The notes under the pieces were generated by a model. It ran no database searches. It was not told the DNA's origin and saw only the letters and a program-made list of their open reading frames with translations. Position numbers and translations under genes: made by a program. A stretch of DNA of 36,910 nt from an uncultured Robinsoniella sp. (GTDB taxonomy: Bacteria > Bacillota > Clostridia > Lachnospirales > Lachnospiraceae). The stretch spans positions 1 through 36,910 of the forward strand of contig UQCR01000070.1 of assembly GCA_900539655.1 (NCBI GenBank), given 5' to 3'. Shown in pieces: positions 21,785 to 30,729 of this stretch; position 1 is the stretch's first letter; each line of letters begins with the position of its first letter.

Positions 21785-21830
21785 AAAAAAAGAGAGACAG
21801 TATGTTTTAATTACACACTGTCTCCCTTTT
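21785..21830. terminator. Bidirectional terminator beside the invertible segment
   Basis: GAGACAGT and ACTGTCTC pair across a loop. The plus strand continues CCCTTTTT and the minus strand CTCTTTTTTT. It can stop the outward promoter in its present orientation and also the transcript of the acetyltransferase gene coming from the right. Confidence 0.8.
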
Positions 21831-21882
21831 TATATATCATATTCCATCAATTTTAATATTTATTGCATTATGAGCTACTATT

Positions 21883-23100
21883 CTAGAAATAATCGGAAAA
21901 ATATGGTTTCCCCACTGGTATTAGGCGTTCTAATATCTGCACCATATAATATTCCATATCCAGCCTGTCATTTTCATACAGATAAGACGGCCTTTTGTAA
22001 CCCATTAACATTGTGGTCAGAGTCTGTATATCCAGTTCCAAAATATTTGTAAGGGCCAGATCATTTTCCTGATCGCAAAATGTTTTCTGATCCCTCCAGT
22101 AAATCTGAAAATCTCCTTCATTCCAGGGCGCCATATTATCATGTACAATTAAATGTATATGAAAATCCTCCGGCATTACCTGGAATGGGTACTGCAAAAT
22201 GAATTCCCGGACATCCACAATCCTGGCCATAATATAGGGTGCTATTGTCTCGGTGATTTCACTGTCCTCCAGAAGAAAAGCAAGGGGTTCCCCGGTATAA
22301 TTGTACCCTCTTACTTCAGTAATCATAGAAAAATGCGAACTGATATAATTCCAGATTCCATGTCTTGCCTCTATATTCAGATACAGAATTTCCTTCACAT
22401 TGAAGATCTCATTCTCTATGGAATATACGACATAGCCAAGTGGCTTATGCTCTTCACTGTAATAGATTGCCGCAATCACATCATCGGATTCCCAGCGCCA
22501 GTATTCTTCCCATGCCAGATCTTCTCTGATTAATGCTCCATGCCTCTGGACTGCAAAATATCGGTATACATTCTTTAAATCTTCATGATCCCATTCTACC
22601 CGCTCTACCATGCCGGGAACGGGTTGTTTCTTCGGCAGCTGCGTATCTTTAATGCTGAATTTGATTTGATCAGATACAATTTCCCACCCTTTCTTCCTAT
22701 AAAAAGGGATGGAATAGGGATATAAAAATGAAATCGTCTGCTGCTCTTCCCTCATATGTTCCAGAATTTTTAACATCAGTGTATGAATTAATCCTCTTCC
22801 CGCATATTCCGGATAAGTGGCAACCCCTGTGATTCCTCCCATTTTGTAAATTTCGCCATAGACATTTACTTCCATGGGGTACACCACAATCTGTGATGCC
22901 AGTTTATCCTTATGAAAATAGCCCAGTATATAGGACTGCTTAAGTATTGGTGCTTTAGCACGCTGGATCTCATCTTCTTCCCAGCCTGACTTTAATAATT
23001 CATCTCCTGTAACCTGAAACACATAGCGAAGCAGCGCATTGAACTCCTCCAAATCGCTTTCCTTTAACTGCCGCATTTGAAACATATCTTCGTTTTTCAT
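21883..23100 (-). CDS. Eis-like GNAT-family N-acetyltransferase
   Basis: The 405-residue protein has an N-terminal GNAT domain (MFQMRQLKESDLEEFNAL; acetyl-CoA site around GITGVATYPEYAGRGLIHTL). A second GNAT-like half and a sterol-carrier-like C-terminal part follow, the architecture of Eis-type acetyltransferases. PYSIPFYRKKGWE is a typical Eis segment. Substrate unknown: Eis relatives acetylate aminoglycosides or proteins. GGAGGAAAG precedes the ATG. It is a single-gene unit between the terminator at 21785 and the next gene. Confidence 0.82.
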   Translation of the reverse strand: MKNEDMFQMRQLKESDLEEFNALLRYVFQVTGDELLKSGWEEDEIQRAKAPILKQSYILGYFHKDKLASQIVVYPMEVNVYGEIYKMGGITGVATYPEYAGRGLIHTLMLKILEHMREEQQTISFLYPYSIPFYRKKGWEIVSDQIKFSIKDTQLPKKQPVPGMVERVEWDHEDLKNVYRYFAVQRHGALIREDLAWEEYWRWESDDVIAAIYYSEEHKPLGYVVYSIENEIFNVKEILYLNIEARHGIWNYISSHFSMITEVRGYNYTGEPLAFLLEDSEITETIAPYIMARIVDVREFILQYPFQVMPEDFHIHLIVHDNMAPWNEGDFQIYWRDQKTFCDQENDLALTNILELDIQTLTTMLMGYKRPSYLYENDRLDMEYYMVQILERLIPVGKPYFSDYF

Positions 23101-23142
23101 CTTTCCTCCAAGAAATTGTCAAAACTATTCTTTTATAGATAA

Positions 23143-23166
23143 GAGCGTGTCTAAGCGGACATACTC
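23143..23166 (-). terminator. Hairpin after the endonuclease-like gene
   Basis: GAGCGTGTC and GACATACTC pair fully if G-U pairs are allowed, around a 6-base loop. The following tract is CTCTTATCT on the minus strand, so it is a weak terminator candidate. Confidence 0.35.
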
Positions 23167-23246
23167 TGCCTGTTTATCTTTTTTATTCTAACACAGTGAA
23201 TTGTAATTGTCCAACCTGCAATGATTACCATCAACCTTTTCATAAG

Positions 23247-24299
23247 CTATTTCAGACGGACGGTCATCCGCACAGGCTGGTGATCCGTATGGGCAAAATC
23301 CACATTTACAACATCCACTGTTTCTACATTTACGTTATCTGAGACAATAAATCCATCCAGAACGTATACCTGGGAAGTGTCATAAGAACCTGTATACGCA
23401 GCATTTAACAGGCGACAGGTGGGATAGGAATCATCAATGACAAACTGAAAGCCCTGGGGCAGGCTGTCTTCATCCATTTTAGGAGGTACCCACCCCTCTT
23501 GATTCCAGATGGGATATTTGGATACGGAAGAAAAGGTCTGATTAAAGTCCCCCCCTGCAATGACATAATTTCCTTTTTGATATTCTTCTTCCAGCACCTG
23601 TGCCAGAAGTGCACTCTGAGCCTTCTTCCCTTCTCCATCATCATATGCTTCCAGATGGAGGTTTACCAGTACCAGCTCTTTATCAGAGTCCTTTATCGGT
23701 ATTCTGGTGGTCAGCAGGCATCGCTTTAAATTACAGGCTTTCACCGGCCATGAAAAAGATTCCGGCAATGCTATCCGCTCTGCCTGTGATGCCCCAAGGC
23801 TCGTATAGGTTGCAACTCCCGATTCCACATGTCCGATAAACGGCAGGGGATACGGTACAAAGTCACATTTAAAATTATAGGCAAACATATCTCCCATTCC
23901 CAGCTCCTGGCTGTAATATGCCGTCTGATCCTGGTAATAAGAACGCTTTGAATTAATGTCCACTTCCTGAAGGAAATAGATGTCTGCCGCATTCTCTTTC
24001 ATCGTACGGGAAATTGCCTCCATATTATCAAGCACCTCTTCTTTACTGTCCGGCATCACTTTCGTACCGCCATCCATAAAGAAATCCTGGGTTTTATCCA
24101 AGCCCGCATATCCGGTGTTCCAGGTCAGTAAAGTCAGCTGATCAGATGCCGTAAGTTCTCCTCCACCGTCCGGGACCTCCACCTCTTCATTTTTCTTTGG
24201 TTTATATTCCCTGACCGTCAGGTATATTACGCCGGCTGCCCCGATCAGAAATACCACTGCAAGTACAATAAGAACTACTTTTAAAATGATTTTTGCCAT
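23247..24299 (-). CDS. Membrane-anchored endonuclease/exonuclease/phosphatase-family protein
   Basis: The 350-residue protein begins MAKIILKVVLIVLAVVFLIG, one N-terminal membrane helix, then an extracellular EEP-fold domain: LTLLTWNTGYAG, FLQEVDINSKRS, VLVNLHLEAYDDGEGKK, VIAGGDFNQTFSS and HTDHQPVRM contain the metal- and phosphate-binding Asn, Glu, Asp/Asn and His residues. Relatives cleave phosphodiesters in nucleic acids, phosphoinositides or sphingomyelin; the substrate here is unknown. I prefer the ATG at 24299, because the longer open frame (to 24365) precedes the helix with unlikely sequence. The ribosome site is weak in either case. Confidence 0.78.
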   Translation of the reverse strand: MAKIILKVVLIVLAVVFLIGAAGVIYLTVREYKPKKNEEVEVPDGGGELTASDQLTLLTWNTGYAGLDKTQDFFMDGGTKVMPDSKEEVLDNMEAISRTMKENAADIYFLQEVDINSKRSYYQDQTAYYSQELGMGDMFAYNFKCDFVPYPLPFIGHVESGVATYTSLGASQAERIALPESFSWPVKACNLKRCLLTTRIPIKDSDKELVLVNLHLEAYDDGEGKKAQSALLAQVLEEEYQKGNYVIAGGDFNQTFSSVSKYPIWNQEGWVPPKMDEDSLPQGFQFVIDDSYPTCRLLNAAYTGSYDTSQVYVLDGFIVSDNVNVETVDVVNVDFAHTDHQPVRMTVRLK

Positions 24300-24530
24300 T
24301 TTTACACCGTTAACGCATCTCAGTACTAGTACAGCATTGCGTAAATAACTGGGATACGGCCACAAAAAAGCAGGTTGAAGAAATGCAGAGTGGCTTCCTT
24401 TCTATTTATTTTTCTGCAACCTAATGCTAAGGAATGTGTTAACTTCCTTTTCTTCTATTCTATCATATGCAGAAAAATAATGCGAGATTTCCTTAATGAA
24501 CGGCTCAATTTATCTGAATTCCTGTATATC
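24300..24530. other. Non-coding gap
   Basis: No gene is supported here. The minus strand has an extended -10, TGATAGAAT (hexamer 24457-24462), without a -35 box, a possible weak promoter for the endonuclease-like gene with a leader of about 150 bases. Nothing else was recognised. Confidence 0.4.
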
Positions 24531-24570
24531 AAAAATACGGCAGTACCCGGGCGGGTACTGCCGTATTTTT
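24531..24570. terminator. Strong bidirectional terminator
   Basis: A perfect 18-bp stem, AAAAATACGGCAGTACCC paired with its complement around GGGC, with A and T runs at its two sides. It ends the URO-D-family gene on the minus strand. Confidence 0.92.
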
Positions 24571-24630
24571 GAAACCTGCTGCTGTATGGTCTTCTTTTGA
24601 AAATTGCTGCTGTTAGATGACACCTTCATA

Positions 24631-25752
24631 TTAAATAATTCTGCGTATCTGTTCGCAGTAATACTGCACATTTTCGAATATGGCATCGGGGGCAATTCGA
24701 TGATCCGGGCAAGGAATATATCCGCCCAGCTCTATCAGCGGTTTCAGCCGTTCTATCTCAGCATCAATTGCCTTATAATCTCTGGCAAAAATGGTCTTAT
24801 TCATCCCGCCGACACCCCGTATCTGCTTTCCATACTTTTCCCTCCATGGGGCTATGGAAGCATTCCAGGTTCCTACTTCAATGGGAAACATAGTATTTAC
24901 GCCATTTTCCAGCCAGGTAGGTATCAGGGAATCAATTAACCCGTCACAGTCTACAGAAACAATGTTTACTCCATATTGTTTTAACAGCTCAGTTGTCCGT
25001 TTATAATGAGGTCCCACATATTCATCGAACACGCCCGGTATTACCAGGGGACCGTTTTTAAAACAGATATCTTCCCAGTAATGGGCATAATCAAATTTTG
25101 CGCCGGACTCCAGGGCAGCTTTAACCCAGTTATAAGACAGGCCTGCCATGGTATCAATGATCTCTGCATAAAGCTCTTCATCATCCATATATAAATAACT
25201 CAACTGCTCTACTCCCAGAAGATCCCGCATTCTGCCAAGCAGGGAACCGCAGTGTATTGCAACAGGAACCTCACGCCCGGAGGGATCCTTTAGAGATTTC
25301 AGCAGGTTTGTATCCATTCGTTCTTCGGACCATTGCAGACGGGGCAGATAATGTTCTTCCCAGGCCTCGCGGTCAGTCATAGAAGTTCCTATTTCAGCAG
25401 GTATGGATACAGTACCCGGTTTTTCCAGCACAATCAGTCCCAGTTCATCCCGAATTATTCTGGATCCGTCCGGCCTTTCTTCGATTACCTCCACATCAAA
25501 TCTTGGAAATATGTCCACCTGGCATCCCACACAGGAATTCCAGTTAAAATCAAATCCGAGTTTCTTCATTACACTTTTGTCCGCCCCGGAATTATCCCCA
25601 AGCTCCCGGTAACCTTTTGCTTCGTCTCTGGTTATATGTCCCTCGGATGCCCATTTATCCAGTGTTTCTACCCAGTATCCAAAAGATACCACCGGCATGC
25701 TTTCATAAGGCTCATAATTTAATATAGCCATAATATTTTCTCTGTAATTCAT
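24631..25752 (-). CDS. Uroporphyrinogen-decarboxylase-family (URO-D-like) protein
   Basis: The 373-residue protein has the URO-D/cobalamin-methyltransferase barrel: MNYRENIMAILNYEPYESMP at the start, GSLLGRMRDLLG, DYAHYWEDICFKNGPLVIPG, SVDCDGLIDSLIPTWLENGV and a C-terminal GGYIPCPDHRIAPDAIFENV. True HemE uses porphyrin; this group includes corrinoid-linked methyltransferases and many of unknown substrate. No corrinoid protein gene is nearby. I prefer the ATG at 25752 because GGGGTGG lies eight bases upstream, over a GTG three codons earlier. It follows a PLP enzyme, separated by a MITE. Confidence 0.8.
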   Translation of the reverse strand: MNYRENIMAILNYEPYESMPVVSFGYWVETLDKWASEGHITRDEAKGYRELGDNSGADKSVMKKLGFDFNWNSCVGCQVDIFPRFDVEVIEERPDGSRIIRDELGLIVLEKPGTVSIPAEIGTSMTDREAWEEHYLPRLQWSEERMDTNLLKSLKDPSGREVPVAIHCGSLLGRMRDLLGVEQLSYLYMDDEELYAEIIDTMAGLSYNWVKAALESGAKFDYAHYWEDICFKNGPLVIPGVFDEYVGPHYKRTTELLKQYGVNIVSVDCDGLIDSLIPTWLENGVNTMFPIEVGTWNASIAPWREKYGKQIRGVGGMNKTIFARDYKAIDAEIERLKPLIELGGYIPCPDHRIAPDAIFENVQYYCEQIRRII

Positions 25753-25798
25753 TGCCGCCACCCCATCTCTTCTTTTTCTTTATGAGTCAAACTCGCTC

Positions 25799-25962
25799 TA
25801 GAGTGTGTTTTAAAATTGCTTTCTGGCAGCTGTGCGTCACAGTTTGTGGGAGATTTGTCCCGGATGAAGGGCGCGTAGCGGGCTACGCAACCTGAATTCG
25901 GGGCAAATATGCCGCAAAGTGGGGCGTGCAGATGCCAGGAATGAATTTTCAAACACGCTCTA
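25799..25962. mobile_element. Long-palindrome MITE with TA target duplication
   Basis: Terminal repeats GAGTGTGTTTTAAAATT (from 25801) and, at the other end, the complement of GAGCGTGTTTGAAAATT (to 25960) are flanked by TA at 25799-25800 and 25961-25962. The two arms remain similar almost to the centre (GCGTAGCGGGCTACGC), so the element folds into one long imperfect hairpin. It has no transposase; the TA duplication points to an IS630/mariner-type enzyme acting in trans. Short open frames inside it are not genes. Confidence 0.8.
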
Positions 25963-27124
25963 ATGCATTCCTCAAGTCTTCCATCAGGTTATCCACTCCT
26001 TCTAGCCCACAATGGATCCTGATCAGGCCTCTGTCGTGATCCGTAAGATTTAAAAACTTTATCTCTTCTTCCGTCGCCGTATAAAGCGGGCAGAGCGCAA
26101 GGCTTTCAAATCCCCCCCAGGAACAGCCTTTTCCAAATAATTTCAATTTATTGATTACTTTTACTGCTTCCTCAGGCGAATCCTTCAGCACAAAACTTAG
26201 TAATCCCGTGTGTCCTTTCTGCTGCTTTCTTATCAGCTCCTGCTGTGGATGGGACGGCAATCCGGTATAGTATACTCGTTCTACTCTTTCATGTTTCTCC
26301 AGATATTCTGCAATTTTCTGAGCGGTCCTGCCATGTTCTGCGATCCTCAGCGCCATAGTCCGAAGTCCCCTGGTTGCAAGCCATGCTTCCATCGGTCCCA
26401 TATTTGCTCCGAAGAGCTCACGAACGGTCAGCTGGATTTCTATCATAAGTTCTTCATCGGCTGATGTAAGGATCCCGCCCATTATGTCACTGTGTCCGCC
26501 AATGTATTTTGTCAGGGTGTGCATGACCAGATCGATTCCCATATCCAGGGGTTTCTGATACAGCGGAGTACAATAGGTATTGTCTATGTATGTCCTCACG
26601 CCATGCCTCTTGGCAATTTGTGCAACCCCTGTGATATCAACCACAGTGAACACAAAGGTCGCCGGGGTTTCTATCATGATCAGAGCTGTTTCCGGACGAA
26701 TTTCCTCCTCCAGCTCTTTCAGGCTCTCTCCTGACCAATAAGTAACGGTCATATTCAGCTTCGGGATCATATACCGGTTTAATATGTTCTTTACCGGTCC
26801 GTACACATCCCGCATGCAGATAATGTGGCTTCCGGCTTTACAGGTTGCCAGAATTGCCGCAGATGTTGCCGCCATTCCGCTTCCAAAGGCTGCCGCCCTG
26901 CATCCGTGTTCTAATGCAGCAACCTTTTCTTCCAGAATATGCACTGTGGGATTGGAGACGCGTCCATATTTAAATTCCCCCTTTTTCGAAGCATCACATC
27001 CCGCATATTCTTCAAACGTTGGAAATACATGGAGTGAATTCATAAAAACCGGCGGAACTACTGCATTTAAATATTTATCGTAATCATCCCCTAAATGAGT
27101 CATGCTTAACAGGTCATCCATCAT
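25949..27124 (-). CDS. Cys/Met-metabolism PLP-dependent enzyme (cystathionine gamma-lyase/synthase type)
   Basis: The 391-residue enzyme has the MetB/MetC/MegL fold: YGRVSNPT (53-60), AFGSGMAATSAA, MRDVYGP, IETPATFVF, YIDNTYCTP (Asp181 binds the pyridine nitrogen) and the PLP lysine Lys206 in TLTKYIGGHSD. The exact reaction (lyase, synthase or desulfhydrase) cannot be told. It starts in ATGATG with AAGGAG upstream and overlaps the regulator gene by ATGA. Its last codons, GAG CGT GTT TGA, come from the end of a MITE, which probably replaced the original last few residues. Confidence 0.88.
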   Translation of the reverse strand: MMDDLLSMTHLGDDYDKYLNAVVPPVFMNSLHVFPTFEEYAGCDASKKGEFKYGRVSNPTVHILEEKVAALEHGCRAAAFGSGMAATSAAILATCKAGSHIICMRDVYGPVKNILNRYMIPKLNMTVTYWSGESLKELEEEIRPETALIMIETPATFVFTVVDITGVAQIAKRHGVRTYIDNTYCTPLYQKPLDMGIDLVMHTLTKYIGGHSDIMGGILTSADEELMIEIQLTVRELFGANMGPMEAWLATRGLRTMALRIAEHGRTAQKIAEYLEKHERVERVYYTGLPSHPQQELIRKQQKGHTGLLSFVLKDSPEEAVKVINKLKLFGKGCSWGGFESLALCPLYTATEEEIKFLNLTDHDRGLIRIHCGLEGVDNLMEDLRNALERV

Positions 27125-27864
27125 AACGTCTCCTTCTGGTCAGTCGGATTCACCATGCTGTACAGCTGTATATCCAACTCTATAATTTTTCGGTAGATTT
27201 TAATTACTTCTTTTACATTTCTGGCACGCATCATCAGAACCATATCCAGATGGTAAGGAATGGTATCTAAAATTGTCTGGTTCGTTTCGTTGACTATGCC
27301 CTCACACAGATGGAAATACACGTCGTTATATTCTCCGAATACATGAATCATGTTTTCCACCAGATTGATCATTTCCTTGTTTCCATAAGACTCTAACAGC
27401 ATTTTGTGAAACAGGTTGTCCAGTTCCTGGGGAAATATCCCATTATCACACATGGTCATCATCTGCTTTGCAATATGTTCCAATTGGTACAATAATTCCT
27501 CGGATATCACCGGCGTGATTTTTTTCAACATATATTCTTCCAGAACTGTTTTAATCTCAAACTGTTCAAAAAAATTCCGTTTCTGTATTTTAAACATCAT
27601 GGATTTGTCCGAAACTTCACCAATGACAAAGGAGCCTCTTCCGGCCTCCACGCTTAGCAGACCCTGATTTTCCAATTCACGGATTGCTTCCCGTACAGAA
27701 GACCGGCTCACTCCCCACATCATCGCCAATTCCCGCTCGCTTGGAAGTTTCCCGCCAATCCCTATTTTATTTTCTGTAATGTATTCACATATGCTGTCGG
27801 CAATTCTTGAATATAACAATCTCGTCGAACCTAATTGAGCGATATTCGTCTTTAATTTAGCCAC
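27121..27864 (-). CDS. GntR-family regulator, FadR/FCD subfamily
   Basis: The 247-residue protein has a winged helix (about 15-80; KLPSERELAMMWGVSRSSVR then EAIRELENQGLLSVEAGRGSF) and an all-helical FCD effector domain (about 95-235; metal-ligand candidates around ELDNLFHKMLLESYGN and IPYHLDMVLMMRARN). The start is GTG at 27864 after AAAGGAG. It overlaps the PLP enzyme gene, so it probably controls that unit. FadR-type proteins bind palindromes of the form TGGTC-N-GACCA; such a site exists at 34187 but not at this gene's own promoter, so its target is open. Confidence 0.87.
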   Translation of the reverse strand: MAKLKTNIAQLGSTRLLYSRIADSICEYITENKIGIGGKLPSERELAMMWGVSRSSVREAIRELENQGLLSVEAGRGSFVIGEVSDKSMMFKIQKRNFFEQFEIKTVLEEYMLKKITPVISEELLYQLEHIAKQMMTMCDNGIFPQELDNLFHKMLLESYGNKEMINLVENMIHVFGEYNDVYFHLCEGIVNETNQTILDTIPYHLDMVLMMRARNVKEVIKIYRKIIELDIQLYSMVNPTDQKETL

Positions 27865-27922
27865 ACTCCATACTCCTTTACTAATCCTATTGCAACTATA
27901 TAACTATATCTTACCTACATTC

Positions 27923-27951
27923 ATTATATAAGAACTGCCATCGCTATTCAA
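27923..27951 (-). promoter_or_regulatory. Promoter of the GntR-PLP-UROD unit
   Basis: On the minus strand TTGAAT (27946-27951), 17 bases, TATAAT (27923-27928). Just downstream, ATATAGTT is repeated in tandem (ATATAGTTATATAGTT), a possible operator. Confidence 0.72.
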
Positions 27952-27963
27952 CCATAATCACCA

Positions 27964-28013
27964 GAGCGTGTTTAAAAATTACTTTCTGACAGCTATGCGT
28001 CACACTTTGCAGG
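27964..28013. repeat. Half-arm fragment of the MITE
   Basis: Begins GAGCGTGTTTAAAAATTACT and continues through CAGCTATGCGTCACACTTTG, closely matching one arm of the MITE at 25799. Only one end is present. It lies immediately after the stop of the rhamnosidase gene. Confidence 0.75.
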
Positions 28014-28014
28014 G

Positions 28015-30711
28015 TTAGCCCCTGATCCCCACCTTCCCCCAGATTCCCGAAGGCAGGGGTTCTGCTATCATTTCACGTTCTCTCCAGTTATAGACCCGCT
28101 CCCTGCGGCAGCGGTTTAATGCTGCGGTGGTATACGGCCATTCAGATATCACCGGCTCCGGATAGTCTGTTTCCGGGTAATCAGGGTCAATTGCTCTGTT
28201 GATCAAAAGATTGGAAACCCTCACTTCCAGTGTATTAATTCCCTCTTTCAGATACTTTAGAACATGCAATCTATAGGGACGTTTTATTATTGCGCCAGCC
28301 TCCTGCCCATTGATAATAATGCCGGCAGCTTCCCCGATATGTTCAAACTGCAGCTCCGCCTCACCTGTTTCCTGCATTTTCTCCAATTTTTCTTTTGATA
28401 CATAAAATTCTTTTTGGTAAATGCCCTCACCTGAGTAGTAATGCAGGCTTTCTTCCTTTTCCCAACTATCCAGATCTCCATAATGCAGCCTGCAGCTGTC
28501 TGTATAGAACTCCCAGTCCTTTGACAGGTCCAGTAATAAATCTTTCTTATGTTCCTTCCACACAGCCATTTCATCTTCCATTTCATTGGAAAATACAAAG
28601 ATAAGTGACTGATAAGCTTCCAGTTCCAGTTCTACTACCGTATCATTCCCATCCTGCTGCCTGCATTTCATACATTTTTCTTTGCCATCCAGAGGGTCAA
28701 AGACATAAAAGTTATTACTTTGCTCCGAAAATCTGATCTTTTCTTTTTTATCCTCAGGGCTGATATTTGACAGGAAATAAATATCTGTGCCACCCTCCTG
28801 CTGATGTACATATCCGATTTCTTCCTTATTATAATAGATCTTTACATCGGGTATAAAATGACGGTTCAACTCCTGGATTAATACATCATTATTTTTTTCC
28901 GTAATTATGAGCTGTCCTGCTTCCTGCATTTTCTTCATTATGTGTTGAATCTTTTTCGTATTTTCATTATAGGCAAGCAATCCACAGGAGCGGGATGGAG
29001 CCGGTCCTTTGCAGATGATTTTTTTTCCGCTCTCTGCAAACTCCTGTAGCTGATAAGCCGTCTTCAGAGGAATCCTCTCACACTCCAGAAGCACCAGTGC
29101 CTCGTAATCGTATTCCCTCCAGCGCTCTGCCACATCATCATTAATATAGTCGAACCAGAAACCTTCTTTGTGTATCCTGTCTACGGTTTCTGTTGTCATA
29201 CGCTCTTCCAGTTTCATACACATATGTATATCCGATAATGGATTTTCCGCCCAGATATCAGACTGCGGAAGATAAACCGCCAGTTTTACTTTCGTCTTTC
29301 CCCGGCGCAGGAAGTCACATACCCGGTTTATATATATACTCAGAGGTTTGTAATATTTCCACCAGGTATTCGTATGGTTGATCTGGGAGGAAGCATAAAA
29401 CGGCCACCCCAGTTCCTTTTCATTTTCCGGACTGTACGAATAACCGTGGTTTACAATCTGGTTCATACCATCTAAGAAAATACTGTCAGCTGCTGCTTTG
29501 ATATTTTCAAGGGTAACCGCATATCTGGGAAACCGAAGCCAGGTAAAGGACTCGTTGGAGATAATCTCTTTCCCATACACATGCCCTGCTGAGGATGCCA
29601 GCTTTCGGTGAACCGTATTGACTTCATACCGGTCAAAAGCGGAAAAGGTCTCTCCCTCCGGTATATCGGCAGCCCCATATGCCTGAAGGATATCTCCCCA
29701 GGTGCCGTGTGCCTGGATTCTGGAAAGGGAACCATTTTCATGACACCATTCTGTCATCTCCCGGAAGAAATTCTCTACTGTTAATTCCGCCATGGTCTTC
29801 TGAAAATCATACCGGATCAGATCAGTCATTCCCTGAATCTCTCCCCATAGTGCATATACAAGCGGGCGCAGCTCATAGCCTCTTCTTTTTCGGAATTCCC
29901 CGTAGATAATATCCGTCCAGTTGTGCCCGAAGACCTCTATGGAGTCACAGAAGAAAGACTGAATCTTCCCTTTACCCACTGCATTTACAATAGGATTTCC
30001 CCCGTGTTCAAAAAACATACGGGCAGAATCTTTCCTATTGTGATCCATAATCAGCCCCTCCCCTCCCGGAAGAGGCTTTAATACAGTCTGTCGTTTATCA
30101 CTGGATACCAGCACCACGATTTTATAATTTCCTTCGGGTACCAATACCTTTTCCAGCTGCTTGCCCCAGGGCCATTCAAATAAAGGCTTATCCGTCACCT
30201 TATCAGTGATATCCACGATAGACTCCGGCACCATCTGGCTGTCCTCCATGCGTCCCATAATACAAGCAGCCGCTTCCCCATACAGCCTGGTGGTAAAATC
30301 ATAGGTAAATTCACAGGGTCCTTTTACATCAATTGTATAGGGGATTACGGTTGGACCGCTTAATTCCACTGGTACAAAAGGGCCTCCAAAGGGCCAGGAT
30401 GAACCCAATGTAAGGTCAAATTTCATATTTCTCCGGTTTGCCTCCTCACAGGCAAACCCGATCATTTCAAAAAATCCGGGGGATAAATAAGAATGGTTTT
30501 TTACGCCATTTTCTTGATCATCTGCCACAACCGGATAGAGTATCTGAAGTTCTACACCGCCCATCCCGGCTTCTTTCATAAAATCCAGTTCCCGAATCAA
30601 CTCTTCCTTTTTCACTGCACATCCGTACCACCACCATCTGGTATAACCTCTTGTATCTTCTCTGGGATGTAATATCTGACGTACCACGTCTGCTCTTTTT
30701 TGTAACCCCAT
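28015..30711 (-). CDS. GH106-type alpha-L-rhamnosidase
   Basis: The 898-residue protein has no signal peptide, so it probably works in the cytoplasm on imported oligosaccharides or glycosides. The N-terminal barrel shows RGYTRWWWYGCAV, MGGVELQILYPV and LTLGSSWPFGGPFVP, then AHGTWGDILQAYGAADIPEG and SNESFTWLRFPRYAVT, segments typical of GH106. C-terminal beta-sandwich domains follow (HIGEAAGIIINGQEAGAII; INTLEVRVSNLLINRAID). I chose the ATG at 30711 because GGGAGGCTATT precedes it. It is the last gene of the ABC operon, 18 bases after the permease. Removal of terminal rhamnose is the expected activity; the substrate glycan is unknown. Confidence 0.87.
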   Translation of the reverse strand: MGLQKRADVVRQILHPREDTRGYTRWWWYGCAVKKEELIRELDFMKEAGMGGVELQILYPVVADDQENGVKNHSYLSPGFFEMIGFACEEANRRNMKFDLTLGSSWPFGGPFVPVELSGPTVIPYTIDVKGPCEFTYDFTTRLYGEAAACIMGRMEDSQMVPESIVDITDKVTDKPLFEWPWGKQLEKVLVPEGNYKIVVLVSSDKRQTVLKPLPGGEGLIMDHNRKDSARMFFEHGGNPIVNAVGKGKIQSFFCDSIEVFGHNWTDIIYGEFRKRRGYELRPLVYALWGEIQGMTDLIRYDFQKTMAELTVENFFREMTEWCHENGSLSRIQAHGTWGDILQAYGAADIPEGETFSAFDRYEVNTVHRKLASSAGHVYGKEIISNESFTWLRFPRYAVTLENIKAAADSIFLDGMNQIVNHGYSYSPENEKELGWPFYASSQINHTNTWWKYYKPLSIYINRVCDFLRRGKTKVKLAVYLPQSDIWAENPLSDIHMCMKLEERMTTETVDRIHKEGFWFDYINDDVAERWREYDYEALVLLECERIPLKTAYQLQEFAESGKKIICKGPAPSRSCGLLAYNENTKKIQHIMKKMQEAGQLIITEKNNDVLIQELNRHFIPDVKIYYNKEEIGYVHQQEGGTDIYFLSNISPEDKKEKIRFSEQSNNFYVFDPLDGKEKCMKCRQQDGNDTVVELELEAYQSLIFVFSNEMEDEMAVWKEHKKDLLLDLSKDWEFYTDSCRLHYGDLDSWEKEESLHYYSGEGIYQKEFYVSKEKLEKMQETGEAELQFEHIGEAAGIIINGQEAGAIIKRPYRLHVLKYLKEGINTLEVRVSNLLINRAIDPDYPETDYPEPVISEWPYTTAALNRCRRERVYNWREREMIAEPLPSGIWGKVGIRG

Positions 30712-30729
30712 AATAGCCTCCCTCAATTA

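Noticed and set aside
23143..23166. GAGCGTGTC as another MITE end
   Set aside because: The match to the element stops after eight bases and the rest forms a short self-contained hairpin instead.
25749..25952. Small open frame of 67 codons between the URO-D and PLP genes
   Set aside because: It lies almost wholly within the MITE and overlaps the start of the URO-D gene.
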